Below are positions 11,537-21,645 of a stretch of DNA of 64,000 nt, in pieces. The notes under the pieces are model-generated. The model saw only the letters and a program-made list of their open reading frames with translations. It ran no database searches and was not told the DNA's origin. The DNA is from Chytridium lagenaria (taxonomy: Eukaryota; Chytridiomycota; Chytridiomycetes; Chytridiales; Chytridiaceae), in NCBI GenBank assembly GCA_025449115.1, contig JAHLKC010000015.1, positions 124,001 to 188,000 on the forward strand. The letters are read 5' to 3'. Made by a program: the position numbers and the translations under genes. Position 1 is the stretch's first letter; each line of letters begins with the position of its first letter.

Positions 11537-12128
11537 ATGCAACCAATGTCTTGCAGCAAATCAAAGCCATTCGTCAGGGAGACCTCTCGCTACAATGAGG
11601 CTGCAGCGATAGGGGATCTCACAACAATCACCCGCATCCTCCAAGACGGGATCCCACCCAAAGTTCTAAACTCAATCCCAGCAAGCCGGCTTCACGCCGT
11701 TGGCGTTTGCATGCCTATTCGCTGACAGCCTTGACATCATTAAGCTCCTCATCGAGGCAGGGGCTGGATGTGAATGTACGATGTAGCGTGGGTGGGATGT
11801 CTCAAGGTTCATATCCAATTGGGATTGCGTCTGCAGGTTGGAGTCAACGAAAGCTGCCTTTGTGGTTAGAATGCTCTTAGACTATGGTGCAGACCCAAAT
11901 TCAAAGAATGATGCTGGGTCGACTCCTTTGCATGAGGTATGTATTGTTATTATCTTAGTGGTTTAACGCTTGAAAGGCTGCATCGAAGAACAATGTTGAA
12001 GTCATTCAACCTTTTGCTAGAGAAAGGAGCAAAGAAAAGACGGAAAGAACAGCAAAGGACAGCTTGCTTTTGACGTTGCTGTGGAAAAACGTTTTCATGC
12101 TGCTTCCGACCTGCTCAAGACTGCCTAA
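11537..12128 (+). CDS. Ankyrin-repeat protein, frame interrupted
   Basis: Short ankyrin-repeat protein. From the ATG at 11537 it reads RYNEAAAIGDLTTITRILQDG, then a second repeat in a shifted frame, then GADPNSKNDAGSTPLHE spliced over a GT..AG intron to AASKNNVEVIQ. A final repeat reads LLEKGAKK..GQLAFDVAVEK and stops at 12126-12128. The repeats are recognisable, but at least three one-base shifts (near 11700, 12010 and 12045) are needed to join them. It is either an eroding gene or an indel-rich assembly patch. Partners are unknown. Confidence 0.55.
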
Positions 12129-12406
12129 ACTCATACAGTATCACCTCTCACACACTTTGCTGAATAAACATAAGACGCATATATATCTGTCAACTCATGT
12201 GGCAATAATTCTAGTAACAGGAATGGTATTCTACACCAACACATCTCATCGGATGCGAACATAAAGCGCCAACAGATTCTCTATCAAAACAAAGAAAGAA
12301 ACAAGAATAATTGGGCAAGAACGACGAGTTGACATAATTTGGCAGAGATGCCGCCAAGGTTGGGCAGACAGAGGGATTGGGGAAGGTGGGGCGGAATGGG
12401 GGTGGT

Positions 12407-12481
12407 GGGGGGGGGGGTAATACCTACAACCAGGACATGAACGATCTAAACCACAGACCAATATTACAAAAAAAAAAAAAA
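12407..12481. repeat. Homopolymer pair G11 and A14
   Basis: Eleven consecutive G (12407-12417) and fourteen consecutive A (12468-12481) lie in the convergent gap between the ankyrin and LEUNIG-like genes. The whole gap 12129-12641 shows no gene. Confidence 0.85.
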
Positions 12482-12641
12482 GAAAGGAACCATGGAGGGA
12501 AAACAAAAGAATAAAAAAAGGATGGAGAAGAAAGGAAGTGAAAACAGCGAAAAATAAAAAAAATACGTTCCGGGGGATTGGGCGTTACACTTTGGGGCAA
12601 CTTTTTATGCAACATTGCTCATACTATCATCTCTATCCGCA

Positions 12642-15600
12642 TCAATCTGCGACAGCCCATAACTTTAAGTTGTTGGATACTGCTTTGCTTCCCGTAACAA
12701 GAGCCAAAATACCAACTCCATCTGACTGCCACCCAATCCTGCTAACGCTCAAGCAAGAAATGACACCAGTGTTGCAGCAATCCATTGAGTAAACCTGCGT
12801 CTGCGATGACATCGGACCATTGGAGTTTCCGTTGTCACCTCCACTCGAAACCGACGGCTCCCACACGTTCATAGCCTCAAATTCTCCAAAAGCGATCCGT
12901 GGCGGTGAAGACGAGTTTGTAAACGTGCTCTCAGGGAAAGCGCCTGATAGCTCACCACGTGGGCTTTGCAAGAAGGTGACGCAGCAGATCTTCGGCACAG
13001 CCTTATGTCCAGTCTGCGCGACATTGCGAAGCGGCTGGGGATCGTCCGAAGGCCCACATTCCCACAAGACCACAAGGTCCTCTGAACAAGAAACCATCCA
13101 TGCACCATCTGAAGTAAAGCTTATTCCCGAAATACTCCGGGTGTGAGGTGTCTGGATAGTAATTATCCTTTCACTTTCGGGCATCATCGAAGACGGGTCA
13201 GTTGCAGAAGGTTGGATTGAGACATCGATGTAGTAAAGGCTAGTGAAGTACGATGCGACCATAGAGACGGATACTGGCCCGCTGGGATTATTCGCAAGCA
13301 CCGACATATCCAACTGCGTTGGTCTAAATCTCAGATAATTACTCTGGCATCCTCTTTGCGTTTTGCTAATTTTTACATGTTAAAACTAGCACGACAAAGA
13401 AAAGAATTGAGAAAGACTCACCCCAACTAATTTGAAAGATTTGTACGTATGACCTCTCCATACATCCCACAATTTCACTTCTCCCTCATTATCCATGCTG
13501 GCACACCATATAGTTGACTCAGACCCAGCTAAACCATCAGGCGGTCTCTGTCCAGCAACTGCGATAGGACAGAAATCAAGACAAGTCAACGGATTTGTTT
13601 TGCTGCTATGTCCATTATAGACAGTAATAGCCTCAAGCCGTTCCTGGCTATTAAAGCCATCAGGCGATGAAAGTTTCGAAAGATCCCAAATCCGCACCGA
13701 CCGATCATGACTAGCGGAGGCGAGGAGAGTAGGGATGGAGGAGGATTGAACGGAAGCACCAAGGACGGTGGAGAGAGCAAGGAAACGAAGATGGGAAATT
13801 TGGCTGGAATGCCCGTCAATGGTTGCGAAGGCCGGAGACTGAGCAGCGCCTGCACCGCTCACATTCATTTGCGCCATATCAAATACCATGATCTTTGTAT
13901 CGAGGCCAGCAGAGGCAAGCAAAGACCCAGACGGGTGCAGGTCACAAGTGTTAAGCTTGCTTGCATTGCCTTCAATAGCTCGAACAGGTGTCAAAAGGCC
14001 GCCAGGAGTATTTGCAGACGAAGCTTCAAATGAAAACCCCGCAGAGTTCATCAAGCTCAGGTCCGAGTTCGAACCGCTTGCCGACGACTGAGCGGTTCCT
14101 TCCATGACATTAGACGAAGAGTTTCCGGAAGCGCCGAACGAGAAAATAATATCCTCAAACTCGTTCGATGCTGATCCCACACCAGCTCCATCATTCCCCC
14201 ATGAATCAAAATCAGTGTTGTCAAAGTTGATAAGAAGATCAAGATTAATATCGTTATCATTCTCCCCATCCTCCTTAATATTCGTCACCATTTCTCCTTC
14301 AGAAGACGCCTTCTCAAATCCAGACGCCCCATGCATCTGGTGCCCCTGATCCTCTTCCTGCTTTGGATTTGCAAGACCGCCCAAGCCACTGGAACCTTGC
14401 GAGCCGTCACTGCTCATTTGCATCTGTTGCATAAGGTCCACACCTTGACCCGGTTGCTGCTGTGTTGAGTATTGCTGATTAATAATCTGCTGCATCCGTA
14501 CGTGCTTTGCATAATTCTGCTGTTGCTGTTGGGCCATAATGACTTGCACACTCTTAGGGTCTGGGTTAATCGGTGTCGCAATTCCACCGGGAAGTATCGC
14601 CATGCCCTGAGCACCAGCATTCTGCATCTGCATCCCCTGCTGTGTTTGCGGGTTCTGACCTTGAACAGCAGAAATACCTTCCGTTTGCCCTTGAGTTGGT
14701 GTCTGCATCTGCGATGGTGTTTGGGGGAGTTGTTGGGACGAAGGTTGTCCTTGTGATGCACCAAGACCGCCTACAGATTGCACTTGGCCCTGTTGCCCTT
14801 GTTGAGCAGCAACCTGTGCCTGAGCTTGCGCTTGTGCATGAGCCTGTGCAGCCTGTACAGCTTGAGCTTGAGCTTGAGCTTGCGCCTGTGCTTGGGCTTG
14901 AGCTTGAGCTTGAGCATGAGCATGAGCTTGAGCCTGTGCCTGTTGCTGAGCAGCAACCTGTGCTTGAGCCTGAGCCTGTGCGTGAGCCTGCGCTTGAATT
15001 TGAGCTTGTGCTTGAGCTTGAGCCTGCGCCGCCTGAACTTGTGCTTGAGCCTGAGCTTGAACCTGTGCCTGAACTTGAGCAGCTTGTTGAGCCTGTGCTT
15101 GTACCTGTGCAGCCTGTGCCTGTTGCAGCGTCTGGGCTAATGCATTCGGATGCGATTGAGAAGGATTCTGAGCACCCGGGACCATTCCACTACCTGGACG
15201 CTGCAAGCTCTGAGGGTTTTGCTGTCCTCCAGCCATGTTATGGAACTGACTTTCAGAACTTGGTGTTCCGGGTCCTTCGCTAAGTTTCCTTTTGGTCCCG
15301 TTTTGTATCATCTGTCCGGCATTCACCTGAGGACTGACACCCGCGGCGGTCTGCATCTGCGCTTGCTGCAATTGTTGCGCGTTTTGCTGCGCCAAAACTT
15401 GTTGCTAAAAGGGCATCAGTCTATAAAAATTCCTAACAAAATGGTCGAAAAGTAGCTCACCTTTGCTTGTAGAATTTGATTTGCGGCGGCAGGGTTCGCC
15501 TTCATCAGATAGTCTCTCCAATACTCAGCGGCCTGTGCAGACATTGTTGGCGGGTTGTGCCCAATAAAAAGCTGCTGCACTTCAGCTTGGGTTGGTTGTG

Positions 15601-17527
15601 GAAATGGGAATTGAGGGTTGCCTTGAGGTTGCATTCCTGGTTGCATGGGCTGACCTTGCATTCCTTGCGGAGGTGCAACGCCTTGAGGAAGACCTTGGCT
15701 GTTCCGTCTCTGGAGTTGCAGCATTTGCTGCTGCTGTTGCTGTTGCTGCTGCTGCTGCTGTGTACGTATAGTGTTGAACTGCAAACAAACATAAATTAGA
15801 AGGCATTTCATAACTACAAGTAAATAAATGTTAATTATGCGAACACTTACATGTTGAAGCTGAACGGGTGAGAGTTTAGACAAGTATTGCTGCTGAACAG
15901 CTAACGGCATAGACGCAATACTGTTGAAAAGTGCTTGCTGTCCCTGCGAAGTGATCAGAGGGGCTCCATTCGCCATAATTGGGCTGGGAGATGCATTCAT
16001 AGGCTGACTTCCTGCTAAAACTGGGCTCGCCGCAGGATTTAGGTTGTTCGGTGGAACAGGAGCCCCTGGCTGCTGAATAGGACTAAAACTTCCTACACTA
16101 TCCAACCGGTTGCGTTTTGGAGCAGGAGGCGACATGGCATTCCCAGACTCTTGTGGAGTAGACGGCATCGCTCCGGGGAGTACATTTGGCGTGTTGGGCA
16201 TCGCATTAAGCTCGGAATTCTGTGAAAATGATTAAGTAATCGATAAAAAGTAAAATTATGACGAACCATTATTTGGGGGCTCATTACAGAATTGGATCGC
16301 TGTTGCTGCTGTAACATCTGAGCCTGTTGAAGCTGTCGCTGCTGCTGGAGCTGCTGAGCTTGAAACTGCTGTTGCTGTTGAACAGTCAAATTCTGCCGTT
16401 GCTGCATTTGGTGACTAATTGTTGGGAATATTAATAAATACATATATACATATATATTATCCAAATGACTAAAAGTAAGATGAAGGGGAGGACATACTTT
16501 CGTGCGAGTAGTTGCTGATGTTGCTGGCTCTGCTGCGCTTGCTGCTGCTGGTACTTTTGGGTTTCCACACGCAGCTGATGCGTCACCTTTTCCTTATCTG
16601 CTGGAGGCAAACTGTTAAAATCGCGGCCTTGTAAGCCAAGTGCGGCCATAGCCTGCATCATTAGCACACGCTGGACATGAAGCTGATAGGCGACTTGATT
16701 AGTGGCGTTGGCAGGGATGGAAGGCGATTGGGGAACTTCGCCTGTACGATTTACATAATCAGTAAACAAGAAAAGCAGGGAAGTACGATTCAACTCTCAC
16801 CAGGATTCTGCTGTGGCATTCCTTGAGGGTTACCTGCATTCACTGCCGAAGCCTGCACTTGCTGGCGTACCTCACCAGTGTCCGAAACGCTTGACCGCTT
16901 GCCATCGCGCCAGACTGATCGGAGCCAAATTGACCAAGTGATTGACCTTGTCCGTTCGAGGTATTTTGAGGAAGTTTTTGATTCAGTTGCTGCTGGTTCT
17001 GGGCTAGCCGTTGCATCTGTTGACGGAACTGTGGATTACCTGTCTGAGCCTTACAACACGATTAAAACACGCACGGAAAAATCGTTCAAACCTCAACGTA
17101 GGCAGTGGCTTCTTTGGTTCCCCTTGAGATGCATTTGCTCTAGCAGAGAATATGTCCCAGAACACTGTCCACCATTCATAGAGAAATCCTTCTGGTGCAT
17201 CTATCCTAACCTGAACCTTGTGAGGAACCTGTGCTTCAGACTGGAAAGCGTTGGCCGATTGCAAAAAGCCACGCTTCAAGCAGTAATCGTAGATATAAAC
17301 ATTGAGCCTAGTCCGGGTTAATCAAGATCTTCCAAAAATATCCAAACATCTTGTCGCTCTCCCATCCGCCCTTTTTCGGCGGTGTGGTCGAGGTACTACT
17401 TGATGCACCTGCCATATCTGCTGCAGCGGCTGCATTAGCCATCTCGTGTGCTCTTTGCATCATCATGTGCTGTTGAGCCTGCTGGGTGTTGATTCCCTGC
17501 TGAGAGACTCCAAGTTGCCCCTGTTGC

Positions 17528-17559
<32 letters not shown>

Positions 17560-17757
17560 TTGTTGCTGCTGTTGTTGCTGTTGCCCTTGTTGATGTTGTT
17601 GTTGTTGCACTCCTTGCTGTTGTTGATTCTGCTGCTGCTGCTGATTGTGGCTTTGTTGCTGCAAAAGTTGTTGGTGCTGCAAGAGTTGCTGCTGTTGTTG
17701 ATGGAGTTGTTGTTCCCGGATAGACGCCGCTGCGTCCATACCGGGCTGGGTGGCCAT
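12642..17757 (-). CDS. LEUNIG-like transcriptional co-repressor (LUFS/LisH + polyQ + WD40)
   Basis: Large nuclear co-repressor. Exon 1 (from ATG 17757) encodes a Gln-rich leader and GGWESDK. A 40-nt intron (17308-17347) splits the Met codon, and exon 2 gives the LUFS/LisH motif [20 protein letters not shown], then [19 protein letters not shown], closely matching plant LEUNIG. The centre is very Gln-rich, with a long Gln-Ala repeat. The C-terminus (about 12642-14000) carries WD40 blades ([63 protein letters not shown]), probably seven. In LEUNIG the LUFS domain binds partner adaptors and the propeller binds regulators. A one-base shift near 17108-17115 breaks [10 protein letters not shown], and another lies near 16875. 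Confidence 0.85.
14790..15130 (-). repeat. Gln-Ala dipeptide repeat in the LEUNIG-like protein
   Basis: Roughly 110 residues alternate Gln and Ala, with occasional Val and His, using mixed synonymous codons. This makes it a protein-level repeat rather than a simple DNA microsatellite. It lies between the LUFS domain and the WD40 propeller and is likely disordered or helical. Confidence 0.85.
17515..17715 (-). repeat. Polyglutamine tract near the N-terminus of the LEUNIG-like protein
   Basis: A CAG/CAA-rich tract codes for long glutamine runs broken by His, Gly and Asn. A shorter tract of the same kind lies at about 15725-15765. Such tracts expand and contract easily and are prone to assembly error. 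Confidence 0.85.
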
Positions 17758-19359
17758 GAGAGCGCTGCAGCGGGCAGAGTCCCTTATCGACTAGACAGGG
17801 GGTGGGTTGAGAACGTCGGCAGCAAAGACGGGCGTATGGATGGCTGTCCTTTTTTCTCCTTGCTAAATATAAAAATTTTATCACACCCGCAAATTCTGAA
17901 GTCTGGAATCAACCCCTCACCCATAGTCATTGTAAATACATAAATACAGCAAAAACGCCGAAGGCAGAAAAGAGTTGGCGCTGATGGACGTCGTGATGAC
18001 ACTGACCGTCTCGGACTTTTTATTTGCAGTATCATGAATGTAGATTGATTATTTCTTTACTTTTGATCTCTGGCGGGCTCCAAACCTACAGCTTTCCTTG
18101 AGAGTTGGCCCTTTCCGCGTAATGGCAGTTTCGGGTGTCAAATGAGGGCAGGGCAATAAGATATAATGTGCTTAAAAGCCGGTGATACTCATTTTGGCAC
18201 TCTCTCATCTGTTAGGATGGCAACAAGAAATGTCCTACACCGAAGACGAACCGACGACGAACACCAACCATGCGGATAGATCTCCTCTTCTTTTGGTGGC
18301 ATATTCTTCCTTTGCCAAATTCGAGTTTACTTCATGATCGCAGATTAGGAAATGCCTTTATCTTTAATAAGGATATCAACACCATAGAGCCGTTTTCCAT
18401 CATGAGCTTAAGGAAATTACCGATATTTTATACGTCGTTAAGTCTAAGCTATAACACAGTCGTATTGTAAGCGGAAATGGTGTGTTGCAGAAATTACTTC
18501 AGACTCATCGGTTTAATTATATTACCATGCCACTTACCAATTATGATCCCAGTTCGTTCACTGTTCCCGCTCTCATTATTTTGCTTCATCTGGTAAAATA
18601 AAGTCCCATTTCACCAGTGTTAAGCAGCGACGCGTTTCTTAATAATCTTGTTTAGCAGATTCGATGAGTCCGTTTTATTGCAGTGGCATCAACTTCAAAC
18701 GGCTGTTCTGTTAATTGTTTGAACTGAACTTTATGAGGCAAAATAAAACCAACTAAACAAACGTAAGAGCACCATAACGCGTCAAACAGCTGACGAGACT
18801 CCACGTTGATCAATGGGAAAAGTGATTACAACGGAAAAGAAACCGCTCTGCAACAGCATCACGAAGAGCTCGCGCTGCTGATAAACACGCTGGAGGCGCT
18901 TTATCAAGAAAACATCTGGCCCCAAATGACAAAAGAAATCAAAAACAAGTGGAACCTCGCTCGGAGCAGATGGTAGTTATCATAAACCAAGATTCGACCT
19001 CACTGGAAGGCCCCTTATTGTAGAATTTGCCTGAAACTAGGTCAATTGAATTTCCATCAAGACAGAAATGCTTCATCATCCCATGTGTGTGAGTGATTCT
19101 CTGCGGCGAGTAAAAGCTGAACCAAACAATTGGAAAGTAGGGCGTGATGTGGTTATCGGAGCATATGAGTATGTTCCAAGTGCTTTATCAGACTTCCACA
19201 ATGTATTTAGCGTAAATAGCAAAGGATCTGACTGGTCGTACATAGTTCGTGTATCACCCTACTTATAATTACCTGTGTAACTTGTTTCACTCGAGCAGCT
19301 TAATAATAACTAAATATCTATACAGATATACACATATCGCATACTTGATACTTAACATA
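17758..19359. other. Long intergenic region with weak coding traces
   Basis: About 1.6 kb between the divergent LEUNIG-like and HAD genes. Stop-free plus-strand sequence near 18836-18979 encodes a Glu/Leu-rich helix-like peptide (LQQHHEELALLINTLEAL..), but has no family match and no secure start. A 32-base piece identical to a PDK1 exon lies at 19145-19176. Otherwise I see AT-rich DNA, probably promoter sequence. Confidence 0.4.
19145..19176 (-). repeat. Orphan copy of a small PDK1 exon
   Basis: These 32 bases match 33555-33587 in the PDK1 gene except for one inserted A in the latter. Read on the minus strand they encode N-I-L-I-C-S-D-N-H-I, the kinase segment after HRDLKPE. The flanking PDK1 introns are not present. 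Confidence 0.7.
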
Positions 19360-20275
19360 ATGGACAGACCTGTCATCAGCCATGTTTTGTTCGATATGGA
19401 TGGGCTACTGCTGGATACAGAGCGAATCTACACCCAAGTGACCCAGACCATCCTCGATCCTTACGGAAAGACCTTTACGTGGGAGCTCAAGGTTGGTGTG
19501 GTATTTGACTATGCTATCAAACCATTCCAGCACACTTTGGAACTAATAACGTTGTGACATTATACAGTCTCAAATGATGGGGTTGAAGGAGACAGATGCA
19601 AGTTTGAAAAGAGCATTATTTCCATTGTTCTTATAAAAGCTATTAGGCGGCTGCGATCTTTGTCCGAGAAGCCCAGATTCCCATGACGGCTGAGGAATAC
19701 TTACTTGAGAGAAACAGACTGCACGTAAATACTAAGAAAAGACACATGTCGTTGGAATATCTCACCATTGTAGGAGGAGCTTATGCCCACGTGTAAGCCG
19801 CTTCCAGGTGTTATGAAGCTGATCACACACCTGCACAAGCACAAGATCCCAATTGCGGTAAGGAATCATTTAAATAGAGATTCTTCTAAATTCTTCTTAT
19901 AGGTCGCCACTTCTTCCTTTGGAAACCTTTTAACCTAAAAGCAAAAAACAATCAAAATCTGTTTAAACTCTTTGATGGTCATATCACATGCGGCGATGAT
20001 CATCGTATAAAGGCTGGAAAGCCTGCACCCGACATTTTCCTCACTGCAGCCGAGAAGCTTGGTTTTGATATGGCATCAGGCACGGAAAAGTGCCTCGTCT
20101 TTGAGGACGCCCAACGGGTGTACGGGCTGGATTGAATGCTGGGATGACCACCGTCTGGATCCCAGACGTCAATCTCACGCGCGACGACGATCTCAATGCG
20201 AGAGTCGCTGAGGTTTTAACGTCGATGGAAGACTTTATCCCTGAAAAATACGGCCTCCCTCCCTATTCCCAATAA
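19360..20275 (+). CDS. HAD-superfamily phosphatase (GS1/HDHD1 type)
   Basis: Haloacid-dehalogenase-like hydrolase, most like pseudouridine-5'-phosphatase (HDHD1/GS1). The ATG at 19360 gives HVLFDMDGLLLDTE, the nucleophile Asp motif. Later exons give AEEYLLERN, LPGVMKLITHLHKHKIPIA, VATSS, then DGHITCGDD, KPAPDIFLTAAEKLG and CLVFEDA with LNAGMTTVWIPD. Five exons joined by GT..AG introns are visible. Frame shifts are needed near 19930 and at the CCC at 20110-20112, where one more C restores DAP-G. A sugar phosphate or nucleotide is the likely substrate, but this is inference. The DUF2855 gene follows on the same strand 84 bp later. Confidence 0.8.
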
Positions 20276-20359
20276 AAATATTACAAGAACGAAAAAAGGC
20301 AGTCCTGTCGGCAAAAGACCTTACAATTCTTGAAAATTTACCCGTTGATACTTCTCAGA

Positions 20360-21553
20360 ATGCAAAGCCAACTCGTGATCCCGTTCAGCGACCTAAAGGC
20401 CCCACGAGTCGAAGTCTTTCCTCTGTCAACGTTAGCAGACCACCACATCCGCGTTCGTATTGATCGCTTCTCAGTGACTGCCAACAATGTCACGTACGTT
20501 GCCCTGGGCAAAACCCTCCAGTACAAGGACTTTTTCCCTACCTCGCACCCAGAGGAAACGATGAAAATGCCCGTTTGGGGGTTGGGAACTGTCGTGGAGT
20601 CCAAGCATCCAAAAGTTCTGGTCGGGGAGACATTGTTTGGATACTTTCCTGCGGCGGCATTCTGCGACATGCGACCTTCCGACACAAGGACCTCTGATGC
20701 AGTCATCAAAGTTGATCGGCCTCAACTTCCTGAAAACCGTGCTGTTTACGTGAGTGCCGTCGCATCCATACCTCATTATCTCAATATCTCAATTCCTTAT
20801 GTGCATATTATAGAACGAGTATGTGCGCTGCGCCAAAGACCCTCTGTTTCACCCCAAGCATTTGGATGCGATGATTGTTTTTCGACCTCTTTGGGCAACC
20901 TCCTTTTACCTTGACGACTATCTCGTTGTAAACGAATTTTTCAAGGCAGACACAGTCATCATCACCTCAGCATCCAGCAAGACGTCTTTCTGTTTAGCTC
21001 AACTGCTGACCAAATCCGCCGCTGAGCACGGAAAGGAGATTATCGGTCTAACTTCACCACGCAATGCAGACTTTGTCTCAAAACTCGGAGTCTACCACAA
21101 AACCGTTCTGTACGCTGACGCCGCAACTCTTTTGGACGACAAACGTTCCACCGTTATTGTTGATGTTGCGGGAGACGCCAGCCTAATTCGAACCATCGCC
21201 GGAACCAAAACTTCGCAGCTTCGAGCCATCATCACTGTCGGATTCTCACACTTTGATCCTAACGAAAAACAAGCCCCGCTTCCCGCAGAACTTCAGGCGT
21301 TATTCCAATTCTTTTTTGTTCCAGACTGGATTCAAAAGAGGATGCGCACGGTTGGACCTGTAGAGTTAGGCCGAAAGATGAGTGAGGCTTGGAAGCTGCT
21401 GCTCAGCCAGGTCTATGGCTGGGTCAAATTCCCCTCTACGAAGGACCGGAACCGATGCTACGTGTTTATCTCGATTCGCTTAACGGCAAGGTGTCTGCGT
21501 CTGAAGGTTGTATCGTCTCCATGGTGTCTAACAAAACTAAAACCAAACTCTGA
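20360..21553 (+). CDS. DUF2855 family protein
   Basis: Member of DUF2855, a family found in fungi and bacteria with a fold resembling medium-chain quinone reductases. The ATG at 20360 gives IPFSDLKAPRVEV, then IDRFSVTANNVTYVALGKTL and MPVWGLGTVVESKHP. After one intron (about 20750-20814) come YVRCAKDPLFHP, RPLWATSFYLDDYL, VIITSASSKTSF and VIVDVAGDASLI. A one-base shift near 21425-21430 is needed to reach the conserved end IPLYEGPEPMLRVYLDSLNG, stopping at 21551-21553. Residues such as SASSKT sit where nucleotide-binding loops lie in reductases. Activity is unknown. Confidence 0.8.
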
Positions 21554-21645
21554 TAATAAAACATGAACGGACGAGGAAGTCCGTGGCGGTTAGCTTGAAA
21601 TCCAAAAGAAAAAATTCACTTAAAAATAAAAAGTAAAGCCATGAA

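Noticed and set aside
14060..14085. tRNA-like T-arm motif (GTTCGAACC-like)
   Set aside because: Lies inside the coding sequence of the LEUNIG-like gene with no matching acceptor stem; no tRNA was found in the window.
14573..15283. 236-residue plus-strand open frame rich in Pro-Val-Leu-Glu
   Set aside because: It is the antisense shadow of the Gln-Ala repeat in the LEUNIG-like gene; its own sequence is only a repeat translation.
17446..17943. Leu-rich plus-strand open frame
   Set aside because: Antisense of the CAG/CAA polyglutamine tract, which reads as poly-Leu on the other strand.
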